Shown here one piece after another: positions 16,127-24,631 of a stretch of DNA of 26,802 nt; positions within the stretch are counted from its first letter, which is position 1, and each line of letters opens with the position of its first letter. The notes under the pieces were generated by a model. It was not told the origin of the DNA. It saw only the letters and a list, made by a program, of their open reading frames with translations, and searched no databases. This stretch comes from an uncultured Collinsella sp. (GTDB lineage Bacteria; Actinomycetota; Coriobacteriia; Coriobacteriales; Coriobacteriaceae): NCBI GenBank assembly GCA_900549025.1, contig URMZ01000025.1, forward strand, positions 1 through 26,802, read 5' to 3'. The position numbers and the translations under genes were made by a program.

Positions 16127-18277
16127 TTAGTACTGGCTCTCGTGCTTGCTGAAGAAGTCGAAGCGCGGGGGCAGCGGCTTCACGCGGTGCTCGCCGGGCT
16201 TCTCGCCCAGGCTTTCCACGAACTCGTCCGTGGAGGCAAATATGTTGTCCCAGCTAAAGAAGGCGACGGGGTCGACGTCGAAGTACTCGCAAATGAGCTC
16301 GCAGCCGGCCGGCACGATGCCGTGCATGAGCACGGTCGCCACGCGCAGCTCGGTGAAGGCGTCGACGAGGGCCTGCGTCATCGCGGTATTGGCTTGCTCG
16401 CCCTCAAGCTTGTTGGCAGCCTTGGAGGCGTCGCTCCAGCGCTTGTTGGCGGCGCGCAGGTAGTCGTCGCACACAGCGAGCGCGCGGTGCGTCTCGAACT
16501 TGTACATGGCCTGCTCAAACGCGAGGGCGGCCTGCTCGGCGGCCTCCACCACGGTGGCCGAGGCGGCGCCGGCGGGGATGCAACCGTTGCGATAGGGGCT
16601 CTCGTCGCCCTCCTTGACGGCGACGCCGTAGAAGCAGCTGCGGGCCAGGCGGTTGAAGACGCCGGTCAAAAGGGCGCTCTCCTTAAGGGCCGGGTCGATA
16701 ACGCGCTTGTCGTCGCAGGCGCGTACCTCGTTGCCGTCCTTGTCCTTGCCGGTCACGCGCGTGTCGTATGCCTTGGGGCTAAAGCTCACCGGCTTCTCGG
16801 ACAGGCCGAGCGACAGCCAATGCGCGCGCATCTGCTCGCAGGTGTAGTGGTTGAGCAGGTCGTCTGCCGGCGGGGGAGGAGTCTGCGAGGACGAGCTGGC
16901 CTTTTTGCCCATGTAGAGCAGGTGATAGCAGGCGCTGACGGTGCTCTGCGTGAGGTCCCAGCCCAGGGCCTCCCACATGGCTGTCTGAGCGATGCAGTAG
17001 AAATAGATGTTGTCCTGACCGATGAACTGGTAGATCTGTGCGTCGTCCGAGCACCACCAGTCGCGCCAGTCGAGCGAGCTGTGCTGGTAGGTGGGCGCGG
17101 GGACCTGCGTGGAGTCGGCAGCGGGCTCGCCCATGAGGGCGGCATCCTGGGCGGCGACACCCTCGGTCACGCCGGCGGCCTTGGCATCGCGCGCGAGCAC
17201 GGTACGCGTATAGCTGATGGGCGCCCACAGGCTCTCGGGCCAGCACCAGCAGGTGACGTCGGAGACGCCATCGACCTCGGGCACAGGAACGCCCCAGCCG
17301 ATGTTACCGGTGATGCGGAAGGGCACGAGCGCCTTGCCGCTGCGGAAGCGCACGCCGCCGTTGGCGAGCACCGCGTGGGCGTCGTCGCGCTCCTTCCAGC
17401 TGGGGAAGGTGACGGTAAAGCTGCTCTTGTTGCCCTCGGGCTCCAGCACGGTGTGCTCGGGAAGCTGATCCTCGACGGCATCGAAGGCCTCGCGGAACTT
17501 GTTCTGGATATAGAGCTGAGCCGGCAGCAGCCACTCCTCCATAGTCTTGGAGACCACGGAACGAACCTGCGGGTTCTGGGCGAGCTTGGCGGTATAGGTC
17601 TTCATAAAGTCGAGGTAGGCCGGCAGGTCGAAGTAGAGGTTGTCTACCGGGCGCAGCTCGGGCACCTCGCCGGTGAGCTGGCTTTTGGGCGCGATGAGCT
17701 CCTCGGGCTCAAACTGGTGACCCAGGTCGCACTCGTCGGCATAAGCCTTCTCGGACTTGCAGCCCTGGATGGGGCAGCGGCCGATCACCTGACGGCCGTT
17801 GAGGAACGTGCCGGCCTTGGCATCGTAGAACTGCAGCGTGGAGCGCTTGGAGATGGTGCCCTGCTCGTGCAGGCGCTTGATAATCTCGGCGGTCACCTCG
17901 TTGTGAATCTGCGCAGCCGGCTCAAGGCCCGAGCCGCCGTAGATGTCACAGCTGATGTTGTAGTTGTTGAGGGTCGCGGCCTGGCGGGAGTGATTGGACT
18001 CGACATACTCGCTGATGGACTTATCGTAGCCTTCGTTCTCCTTGAGCTTGCGGTAACTCTCCATGATGGGCGAGCCATAGCAGTCGGTGCCCGAGGTGAA
18101 GATGACGTTCTCGCGGCCCAGACGGTCGCGCAGGAAGCGGGCGAAGAAGTCGGCCGGGACAAAGACGCCGCCAACGTGGCCAAAGTGAAGGCCCTTGTTG
18201 CCGTAGGGCTCGCCGGCGGTAACGATGGCGCGGCGAGGCCAGCTGGGACGGTCGTTCATGGAGTATTTGGATGCCAT
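16127..18277 (-). CDS. metG: Methionyl-tRNA synthetase-like class I tRNA ligase
   Basis: 716 residues from the ATG at 18277, preceded by AAGGAG. The class I nucleotide-binding HIGH motif appears as HFGH (31-34), within VTAGEPYGNKGLHFGH. A zinc knuckle has Cys168, Cys173, Cys183 and possibly His187. A methionine-type FIGQDNIYFY segment precedes the second signature. The expected KMSKS loop is KKASSSS (458-464), so its second lysine is absent, and a Ser/Pro-rich stretch follows. A helical anticodon-binding region follows; no C-terminal EMAP-like tRNA-binding domain is seen. It charges tRNA(Met) if active. Whether it is the sole MetRS or a paralogue cannot be told from this window. It is cotranscribed with the RNA methyltransferase. 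Confidence 0.85.
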   Translation of the reverse strand: MASKYSMNDRPSWPRRAIVTAGEPYGNKGLHFGHVGGVFVPADFFARFLRDRLGRENVIFTSGTDCYGSPIMESYRKLKENEGYDKSISEYVESNHSRQAATLNNYNISCDIYGGSGLEPAAQIHNEVTAEIIKRLHEQGTISKRSTLQFYDAKAGTFLNGRQVIGRCPIQGCKSEKAYADECDLGHQFEPEELIAPKSQLTGEVPELRPVDNLYFDLPAYLDFMKTYTAKLAQNPQVRSVVSKTMEEWLLPAQLYIQNKFREAFDAVEDQLPEHTVLEPEGNKSSFTVTFPSWKERDDAHAVLANGGVRFRSGKALVPFRITGNIGWGVPVPEVDGVSDVTCWCWPESLWAPISYTRTVLARDAKAAGVTEGVAAQDAALMGEPAADSTQVPAPTYQHSSLDWRDWWCSDDAQIYQFIGQDNIYFYCIAQTAMWEALGWDLTQSTVSACYHLLYMGKKASSSSQTPPPPADDLLNHYTCEQMRAHWLSLGLSEKPVSFSPKAYDTRVTGKDKDGNEVRACDDKRVIDPALKESALLTGVFNRLARSCFYGVAVKEGDESPYRNGCIPAGAASATVVEAAEQAALAFEQAMYKFETHRALAVCDDYLRAANKRWSDASKAANKLEGEQANTAMTQALVDAFTELRVATVLMHGIVPAGCELICEYFDVDPVAFFSWDNIFASTDEFVESLGEKPGEHRVKPLPPRFDFFSKHESQY

Positions 18278-18409
18278 GGGACTCCTTCGCGTATGGTGAG
18301 AGCGCGGCCGGGCGCAAGGCCTGGCGACGCGGTGGTCAATTCGTGCATATCGTTCGACATTATCGCACATGCGGACGGGTACGTGGCAGGGGCGCTATCC
18401 TAAGATGCT

Positions 18410-18979
18410 ATGAATGAGATTTCCAACATATATGCGTTTGAGGACGAGGATTTTCTGCACGCCTGCTTTGTGTGGGGGATGGCCGTGCTCGGCGCATTTG
18501 CCGTGTGCCTGGTGCCGGTGTTTATGCTGCTGGGTGGGCCCGCGGATTTGGATGCGGCTGACGCGGGTGGCTGGACGGCTGTCTTGGGCTGGATAGTCGG
18601 CTTGGCTGCGATTTCGGCGGCGTCATTTGCCGTGCACGAGCTGGTGCACGCGGTGTTCTTTAAGCTGTTTGCGCCCGCCGGTGCTCGGGTGACCTTTGGG
18701 GCAAATCTCGAAACCTGCATGATTTACGCCTGCGCCGAGGGCGTTGTGTATTCGCGCCGGCGGTACATGGCGGTTTGCCTGGCGCCGACGGTTGTTGTGA
18801 CGGCGTTGTTTGCCCTGGGGTTTGCATGTTCGGGCTATCCGCTGCTGTGTTACCTGGCGGCCGGTTTGCATTTGTCGGGCTGCGTGGGCGATTGGTATTA
18901 CGTGCGGACCATTCTGCGCGACCGTCGCATTATCGCCTGCGAGGACACATCCTTTGGCGTGCGCTTTTTCGCAGGGTAG
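18410..18979 (+). CDS. DUF3267 membrane zincin-like protein
   Basis: 189 residues with about four membrane helices. HELVH (76-80), at the end of a hydrophobic segment, is a zinc-binding HExxH motif. A second conserved block, HLSGCVGDWYY (154-163), supplies a possible third ligand, Asp161. This pairing defines the DUF3267 family of putative membrane metallopeptidases. The target is unknown. The start at 18410 has a weak ribosome-binding site. The gene is transcribed away from the MetRS-like gene and ends 10 bp before a long perfect palindrome. Confidence 0.85.
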   Translation: MNEISNIYAFEDEDFLHACFVWGMAVLGAFAVCLVPVFMLLGGPADLDAADAGGWTAVLGWIVGLAAISAASFAVHELVHAVFFKLFAPAGARVTFGANLETCMIYACAEGVVYSRRRYMAVCLAPTVVVTALFALGFACSGYPLLCYLAAGLHLSGCVGDWYYVRTILRDRRIIACEDTSFGVRFFAG

Positions 18980-18989
18980 TCTTTTTGGG

Positions 18990-19065
18990 ATGATTTTTCT
19001 GGGACGGGGATTAAAAAATCATTAGGTACGCAATGATTTTTTAATCCCCGTCCCAGAAAAATCAT
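18990..19065. repeat. 34-bp perfect inverted repeat (palindromic repeat element)
   Basis: The arms 18990-19023 and 19032-19065 are exact inverted copies separated by the 8-nt AGGTACGC. Each arm contains TTTTTCTGGGACGGGG and ATTAAAAAATCATT. It lies between the DUF3267 stop and the queH ribosome-binding site, leaving only about 5 bp before GGGAGGAG. The stem is not followed by a T-run, so it is not a standard terminator. It resembles REP-type or small palindromic mobile repeats. It would form a very stable hairpin in the queH leader. Confidence 0.85.
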
Positions 19066-19084
19066 TGCGGGGGAGGAGATGTTG

Positions 19085-19660
19085 ATGAAGCCGTTGTTGT
19101 TGCACGCTTGCTGTGCGCCGTGCTCGCTTGAGCCGGTTCGCCTGCTGCGCGAGGAAGGGTTTGAGCCCACGATTTGCTGGACCAACCCCAATATTCAGCC
19201 TCATGATGAATGGCAGCGGCGCTTGGACGAGCTGCGCCGGTGGTGTGCCGATGGCGATATCGAGCTCATCGAGGCAGGGGAGGACCGCGATCGCTGGGAG
19301 GCCGGCGTGGCCCCACTGGGTGCCGATCGGCCCCGTCGCTGTCGCGCGTGCTATGCCTTGCGCTTGGCCGAGGCGTGCCGCGTGGCCCAGGAGCGCGGGT
19401 TTGAGTTCGTGGGCACGACGCTCGCCGTCTCGCCGTATCAGCTGTTCGAGACCTGCAATGATGTGTTGGAGCGTCTGGCTGCCGCCCGCGGGCTTACGCC
19501 GGTGATTCGCGATTTTCGCCCGTATTATCCCGAGGCCACGCGTCGTTCGCGTGAGCTGGGTATGTATCGGCAGAATTACTGCGGCTGCCGCTTCTCGGCC
19601 GTCGAGGCGGCCATGGACCGCGCCCGCATCCGCGACGAGCGCAAAGCCGCCAAAAAGTAG
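19085..19660 (+). CDS. queH: Epoxyqueuosine reductase QueH
   Basis: 191 residues. QueH reduces epoxyqueuosine to queuosine in the anticodon of GUN tRNAs, using a [4Fe-4S] cluster. The family cysteines are present: HACCAPC (Cys9, Cys10, Cys13), RCRACY (Cys86, Cys89) and YCGC (Cys166, Cys168). The start is set at 19085, six bases after GGGAGGAG; the ATG at 19079 touches that site. No other queuosine gene is nearby, so the precursor is probably salvaged or made elsewhere. The leader includes the 34-bp palindrome just upstream. Confidence 0.95.
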   Translation: MKPLLLHACCAPCSLEPVRLLREEGFEPTICWTNPNIQPHDEWQRRLDELRRWCADGDIELIEAGEDRDRWEAGVAPLGADRPRRCRACYALRLAEACRVAQERGFEFVGTTLAVSPYQLFETCNDVLERLAAARGLTPVIRDFRPYYPEATRRSRELGMYRQNYCGCRFSAVEAAMDRARIRDERKAAKK

Positions 19661-19720
19661 TTCATTTGGGCTGGGACTTTGAGCTGTCTGTGCGGTGCGG
19701 TCGTTTTTGGGAAAGTCGAT

Positions 19721-20377
19721 TTAATTAAGCGTGTGATCGTGGCTCGCTTGATACCAAACGACGACTCCTATGATTTTAATCCTCCGTTTGTTAAACATCA
19801 GATCCGGACTTGCTGTTGCATATGAGTGGGACGACAGCACAATCATGTCGTTTCCTTCTGCAAATCGCCTAATTACCGGTGTTTTACCGTCTGCGAGCGC
19901 CAATACAGCACAGCCGTTCCAAGGCTTTGCTGTGGTATCGACAAGTAGTAAGCTGCCGGGAGGGTAAATGCGGGACATTTCGTCGCCTTTGATTTTAACG
20001 AAAACGCTATGTGGGTGACGTTTGGCTACGTCTACAGGCGCGCAAGCATTTTGTTGGCCGTGCGTGATGCGGCGCTTTTGCGATTCGATATCGATGACGG
20101 GAAATGCGCCCTCCATTTCGTGGATAGCAGGGTCTTCGTCGGTGACGATTCTTTTATTTGCGAGCTTTACGGCCAAACCGTTTTCCTCGCCAACAAGTTC
20201 ATCGCGGGTGCAACCGAAGAGCGCTTGTAACTTTTCAATATAGCGTTCACGGGGGGCATACCGACTTTTTTCCCAACGACAAACGGTCTCTTTAGATACC
20301 CCCAACATCTCTGCAAGTTGCGCCTGACCAAGATGCTCCATGGTGCGGAGTTTACGAAGATTTGCCCCGAAGCCCAT
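19721..20377 (-). CDS. XRE-family regulator with S24-like C-terminal domain
   Basis: 218 residues. The N-terminal helix-turn-helix (about 5-60) has GQAQLAEMLGVSKETVCRWEKSR, the Cro/CI type. The C-terminal part (about 115-210) has the LexA/CI peptidase fold pattern. The catalytic serine of the usual GDSM is Glu133 (GDEM), and the usual lysine region reads VIRRF (168-172). Self-cleavage is therefore not expected, and the domain may serve for dimerisation or ligand sensing. The start at 20377 lies 2 bp after the stop of the divergent arginine deiminase gene, so they are cotranscribed and probably translationally coupled. Neighbourhood suggests it controls the arginine locus, perhaps through the 17-bp repeats at 21714-21761. 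Confidence 0.88.
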   Translation of the reverse strand: MGFGANLRKLRTMEHLGQAQLAEMLGVSKETVCRWEKSRYAPRERYIEKLQALFGCTRDELVGEENGLAVKLANKRIVTDEDPAIHEMEGAFPVIDIESQKRRITHGQQNACAPVDVAKRHPHSVFVKIKGDEMSRIYPPGSLLLVDTTAKPWNGCAVLALADGKTPVIRRFAEGNDMIVLSSHSYATASPDLMFNKRRIKIIGVVVWYQASHDHTLN

Positions 20378-20379
20378 GG

Positions 20380-21630
20380 CTATAGATCCTCTCGCCACAG
20401 AGGGAGGCATAGACAGTTTGTGCCACCATAGCCTTTGGTGAGCTCGTCAATGGATAGCGGGAATAATTCCATTCCTGCTTTCTCAAGCGCTTCGTTGGTC
20501 CAAACGTTTTCTTCATATACGCATAGTTTTCCTGGCGAGAGGGCAAGGATAGACGTTGCGTTGTTCCGGCGTTCTCTTTCGTAGGCGGTTTGATTCCCGC
20601 CTCCGCAGTCAATTACTTTTATTGGTTCGCAACAGGCTGCAGAGAGTATTTCCGGAATCGTGCGATCGATAGGAGTGATCGTAAGGCCCCTTCCGGATCG
20701 TTTTAGTTGAATGCTGTATGCATCAACGGCATTGCATATCTCACGATCGATGAGGAACGCGTCGTGATCAATTCTACTTATGAACGTATCGAGGTGGATA
20801 CGCAGTCCGTCAGAGGGGACTCGAATCGCAATTAGCTCGGTGGTCTGGAATTTATTTGAGGTCAGGAGCTCTTTGGCAAGTGACTCGACGGCGGCGGGTT
20901 CAGTTCGGTCAGAGATTCCAACTAATATTGTCTTAGCACTGATAACAATAATGTCTCCGCCTTCGATATGGTAACTACTCCTGTTCAAATCACATACTGG
21001 AGTTTCTCCCATGATCTTGTGGTGGGTGAATATCTGCCGGTATAAGGCGACCTCACGATCACGCTCAGGCCAATACATATGATTTAGGATGATGCCGTCT
21101 CCGACTACCACAGCAGGATCACGAGTGAAAAAAAGCGTGTTGAGGGGATTGACCAAGAGCGAGGCGGGATCAAATTGCTCGTGCACGAGCGCCCGTAGTG
21201 TTTCCGACTGGTTTGAACATAGCTCAGTGTCTCCAAAGCGAATGCCGTTAAGTACTATATTCACCAATTCCTGGGTGTTCTTAGCGTTCTCAAACAACTG
21301 GGTTATTGCCTCGAGGAACTCTCTGCCTGTTGCCCCGCTGCAACGGAGGTAGTCATCAATAAAATATTTAAGTGATTGGGGCTCAGTTTCAAGTGAGTCT
21401 TCGAGAAGGTCCCTAATTTCAATGGTTTCTACGCCATGCTTCTCAAGCAATTGAACCATGGAATCGTGCTCATACATTGCTTTGTCGAGGTCAAAACGAC
21501 CGCTCCATTTTCGCAGAGAGAAAACTTGGCTGAAGTCGGCATCAGGGTAGTTTTGTGTTTCAGCTCCTGGTCGATGGACAAGTACGGCTTTTAAATGACC
21601 GATTTCATTTGTTATGTGTATGCCTTGCAT
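20380..21630 (-). CDS. arcA: Arginine deiminase family protein, divergent paralogue
   Basis: 416 residues, the family's usual length. Arginine deiminase converts arginine to citrulline and ammonia. Catalytic residues are conserved: Asp171 in FFTRDP, Glu223 in HIEGGD, His279 and Asp281 in HLDT, and Cys406 near the end. The loop around the nucleophile is unusual, GYGGTNCLCLPLWRED instead of the common GRGGPRCMSMP, and Tyr401 sits where a substrate-binding arginine is expected. AGGAG lies seven bases before the ATG at 21630. It is transcribed away from the transporter, with the regulator gene immediately downstream. It may be a regulated arginine deiminase or an enzyme for a related guanidino compound. 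Confidence 0.88.
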   Translation of the reverse strand: MQGIHITNEIGHLKAVLVHRPGAETQNYPDADFSQVFSLRKWSGRFDLDKAMYEHDSMVQLLEKHGVETIEIRDLLEDSLETEPQSLKYFIDDYLRCSGATGREFLEAITQLFENAKNTQELVNIVLNGIRFGDTELCSNQSETLRALVHEQFDPASLLVNPLNTLFFTRDPAVVVGDGIILNHMYWPERDREVALYRQIFTHHKIMGETPVCDLNRSSYHIEGGDIIVISAKTILVGISDRTEPAAVESLAKELLTSNKFQTTELIAIRVPSDGLRIHLDTFISRIDHDAFLIDREICNAVDAYSIQLKRSGRGLTITPIDRTIPEILSAACCEPIKVIDCGGGNQTAYERERRNNATSILALSPGKLCVYEENVWTNEALEKAGMELFPLSIDELTKGYGGTNCLCLPLWREDL

Positions 21631-21713
21631 GTCTGTCTCCTGTCCTGCTGGTTTTTATATAAGGCTAAGGCAGGTTCCTTGTTGTGTTGCGGAAAAGTTA
21701 AAAGACGTATGTA

Positions 21714-21761
21714 ATTGACAAATAACATCAATTTTAAATATCAGATTGATTAATAACGTCA
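21714..21761. promoter_or_regulatory. 17-bp direct repeat operator candidate in the arginine divergent promoter
   Basis: ATTGACAAATAACATCA (21714-21730) and ATTGATTAATAACGTCA (21745-21761) match at 14 of 17 positions and are offset by exactly 31 bp, about three helical turns. The first copy contains TTGACA, a perfect -35 hexamer for rightward transcription, with an AT-rich -10 candidate around 21735-21742. A protein bound here could control both the transporter operon and the leftward deiminase/regulator unit. The cognate protein is inferred to be the XRE regulator. The rest of 21631-21883 shows no gene. Confidence 0.55.
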
Positions 21762-21883
21762 CTTTAGCTGCCGTTCATAGGTGAAAAGCGACACGATGGC
21801 GATGGTTGGCCGACCACCGCTGAGCAACCTCATACATTTATGGTGCCAGCTGGATAGATGGGAAAAGGAATGAAGGAGGAGAT

Positions 21884-23326
21884 ATGGCAGCGGAAAGTTC
21901 GAAAGGCATCAAGCAGTTCAAGGTCCCGCACGTATATGCGATCATCTTTGCGCTTATGGTCATCTTCGCTGTTCTCACGTGGATTGTTCCCTCTGGGTCC
22001 TATCAGCGTCAGGAGGTGAACGGTCGTGAAGTCACTGTCGCAGGTACGTATGAGCAGAGTGAAAAGACATATATTGACGAGGAAACCGGGGATGAAGTAG
22101 ATCTCAGACAAGGCGTCTTCGATGTTCTTCAGGCTCCAACGCGCGGTATACAAGAGGCAATTGAGGTCGTTGCATTCATCTTGATTGTGGGCGGTTCGTT
22201 TCAGGTTATTACTAAAACGGGCGCTATCACGAGCGGAATGGGTCGTGTCGTTCGCCGCTTTAAGAACAAAGACATTCTAATTATTCCTATTGCGATGGTT
22301 CTCTTTGCATTGGGCGGAACGAGCTTTGGCATGGCGGAAGAAACTCTCCCGTTCTTTGCGATCTTCATGCCAATTATGATGGCTATGGGCTTCGACTCGA
22401 TGACGGCGTTCATGGTCGTGTTCGTTGGAGCGCGCACGGGTTACATCGCCTCAACGATTAATCCGTTTAATGTTCTCATTGCGCAAGGTATTCTTGGTAT
22501 TCAGGGCAACCCCCAGCTGTGGCTGCGTATGATTGCCTGGGTTGTTTTGACCGCCGTTGCAATTACTTGGGTTGTCCTCTATGCACGAAGGGTAAAGAAG
22601 AACCCTGAGTCATCGATCACATTTGAGGATGATATCGCCAAGAAAGTCGAGTTCGCTGCTGATGAATCTGCCCTTGACGCGGAATTTACGGGTCGTCAAA
22701 AAGGCGTGCTTGCGGTATTTATCGCTGGTATGTGCCTTATCATCTGGGGACTTGTGACCCAGGGCTGGTATATGAACGAGATTTCTGCGGTCTTTTTGGC
22801 CATGGGCCTGTTGGCTGGTGTTATTGCGGGCTTTAGTCAGGACGTCATCGCTCAGGAATTTGTTGCGGGTATCGCTGACTTTGCTTTCTCGGCAATTGTC
22901 GTTGGACTTGCGCGTGGCATCCTTGTCATTGCCTCCGACGGCATGATCATCGATACCATCCTCAATGCGCTCGCCACTGGTCTGGGCGGCATCCCGGCGG
23001 TTCTCTTTACTACGCTTCTTTATGCGGTTGAGAACCTCCTGGCGATTCTGGTTCCCAGCCCATCTGGCCTTGCAGCACTGACCGCTCCCATTTTTGGACC
23101 TTTGACCGAACTCATGGGCCTTAATCCCGAGGCCGCCGTGTGGGCTCTCTCCATGGGTAGCGCGACGATGTCTTTGATCTGTCCTACTAGCGCCATTCTT
23201 GTAGCGGGTTTGGGCGTGTGCAAGATCAAGCTTGGCCAGTGGTGGAAGACCGTTTGGAAATTCTTCTTGGTCGTGTCGCTCATCAATATCGTATTCGTAG
23301 CAATCTCGGGACTTATTGCCCTGTAG
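21884..23326 (+). CDS. YfcC/DcuC-family transporter, probable arginine-ornithine exchanger
   Basis: 480 residues with about 12 membrane helices. The first is VYAIIFALMVIFAVLTWIVP, directly followed by SGSYQR, as in YfcC-type carriers. Conserved membrane segments include GGTSFGMAEETLPF and GARTGYIASTINPFN in the first half. VPSPSGLAALTAPIFGPL and CPTSAILVAGLGV appear in the second, giving the internal two-fold symmetry of this superfamily. AAGGAGG (21873-21879) sets the start. It opens an operon with arginine deiminase and ornithine carbamoyltransferase, where such carriers commonly exchange arginine for ornithine. Substrate is inferred from context. Confidence 0.9.
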   Translation: MAAESSKGIKQFKVPHVYAIIFALMVIFAVLTWIVPSGSYQRQEVNGREVTVAGTYEQSEKTYIDEETGDEVDLRQGVFDVLQAPTRGIQEAIEVVAFILIVGGSFQVITKTGAITSGMGRVVRRFKNKDILIIPIAMVLFALGGTSFGMAEETLPFFAIFMPIMMAMGFDSMTAFMVVFVGARTGYIASTINPFNVLIAQGILGIQGNPQLWLRMIAWVVLTAVAITWVVLYARRVKKNPESSITFEDDIAKKVEFAADESALDAEFTGRQKGVLAVFIAGMCLIIWGLVTQGWYMNEISAVFLAMGLLAGVIAGFSQDVIAQEFVAGIADFAFSAIVVGLARGILVIASDGMIIDTILNALATGLGGIPAVLFTTLLYAVENLLAILVPSPSGLAALTAPIFGPLTELMGLNPEAAVWALSMGSATMSLICPTSAILVAGLGVCKIKLGQWWKTVWKFFLVVSLINIVFVAISGLIAL

Positions 23327-23354
23327 GTTTCATGGCTGAAATGGAGTAACAGGA

Positions 23355-24599
23355 ATGTCTAAAGGACTGAATGTACACAGCGAGATTGGTAAGCTCAAGA
23401 AAGTTGTGCTTCACCGCCCCGGTCGTGACCTTGTGAACGTAAAGGCAGAAGAGTTCGAGGATGTCTGGATTCACGACTGTTTCTATCTTGATGTGGCTCA
23501 AAAGGAGCATGATGCCTTTGCGGATCTTCTGAGGAGCGAAGGTGTTGAGGTTCTCTATATGGAGAAACTCGTTGCTGAAGCGCTGGATGCATGCCCCTCG
23601 GCTCGCGCTGAGTTTACCGATACATTTATGGCTGAGAGTGGGATTGTCAATCCTATGCTTGAGCAGGCTGTTCGTGAAAAGCTCGACGCTATTTCAGATT
23701 CGTATCAGTTTGTACTTGAGGCTATGGGGGGGTATCGTTATCGTGACCTTGAACTGCCTCGCGTTTCGACTACGCTTAGTATGATGGATAATGAGGATGC
23801 GAAGCCCGATGATTTGGTGTTGAAGCCTCTTCCGAGTTCATATTTCTCTCGCGATCCTCTTGCTTCCGTGGGCAAAGGCGTTCTGCTTCACCATATGTAT
23901 TGGAAACAGCGAGATCGTGAAGTGCCCTTCTATGAAGCGATTTTCAAATACCATCCCGATTATGCAGGGACTCCGATTTGGTACGACCACAAGAATCCCT
24001 GGCATATCGAGGGCGGTGATGTGCTTAACATTAACGCTCATACCTTGGCTATTGGAATTAGCCAGCGAACTGAGGCGGCTGCGATTGAGGAGCTTGCAAA
24101 GAATTTGTTCTGGGGATCTGGGAATTCTGAGATCGATACCGTTTACGCTATTAAAATCCCCAACGGCTATGCTTACATGCATCTTGACACCGTTTGCACC
24201 ATGGTGGATTTCGATAAGTTCACAGTTTATCCCGGTATTTTTGAGACCCTTCGTGTTTATCGTCTGACTCGTGGTGACTCTGAGGGAATGGTCGCTGTTC
24301 AAGAGATTGATGACACGCTTGAACATATTCTTGAAATGGCTACTGGCGTGGAGAAGGTGCAGCTTATTGAGTGCGGTGCCGGCGATATGGTTGAGGCATC
24401 TCGCGAGCAGTGGAACGACGGGTCGAACACTCTTGCCGTTGCTCCTGGTAAAGTCTGTGTTTACGAGCGCAATGTTGTCACAAATGATGAGCTCTACAAG
24501 AACGGTTTGGAACTTTTGGTCGTTCCCTCCGAGGAACTGTCCCGCGGTCGTGGTGGCCCGCGCTGCATGAGCATGCCCTTCTGGCGCGAAGATATTTAG
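23355..24599 (+). CDS. arcA: Arginine deiminase
   Basis: 414 residues. It catalyses arginine + H2O to citrulline + ammonia, the first step of the ADI pathway, in the cytosol. All catalytic marks are canonical: FSRDP with Asp167, HIEGGD with Glu219, HLDT with His276 and Asp278, and a C-terminal RGRGGPRCMSMPFWRED with Cys404. The substrate-binding Arg positions 186, 238 and 399 are filled. GGAG lies eight bases before the ATG. It is 28 bp after the transporter and 32 bp before the carbamoyltransferase start chosen here, in one operon. The second deiminase in this locus is clearly diverged from it. Confidence 0.96.
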   Translation: MSKGLNVHSEIGKLKKVVLHRPGRDLVNVKAEEFEDVWIHDCFYLDVAQKEHDAFADLLRSEGVEVLYMEKLVAEALDACPSARAEFTDTFMAESGIVNPMLEQAVREKLDAISDSYQFVLEAMGGYRYRDLELPRVSTTLSMMDNEDAKPDDLVLKPLPSSYFSRDPLASVGKGVLLHHMYWKQRDREVPFYEAIFKYHPDYAGTPIWYDHKNPWHIEGGDVLNINAHTLAIGISQRTEAAAIEELAKNLFWGSGNSEIDTVYAIKIPNGYAYMHLDTVCTMVDFDKFTVYPGIFETLRVYRLTRGDSEGMVAVQEIDDTLEHILEMATGVEKVQLIECGAGDMVEASREQWNDGSNTLAVAPGKVCVYERNVVTNDELYKNGLELLVVPSEELSRGRGGPRCMSMPFWREDI

Positions 24600-24631
24600 T
24601 TGCAAATCCACTGTGATGGGAGATGGCGAAT

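Noticed and set aside
15947..18403. 818-codon open frame on the plus strand
   Set aside because: It lies antisense to the MetRS-like gene and part of the methyltransferase gene, which have full family motifs. Its translation is low-complexity and shows no domain; it is a by-product of high GC codon bias.
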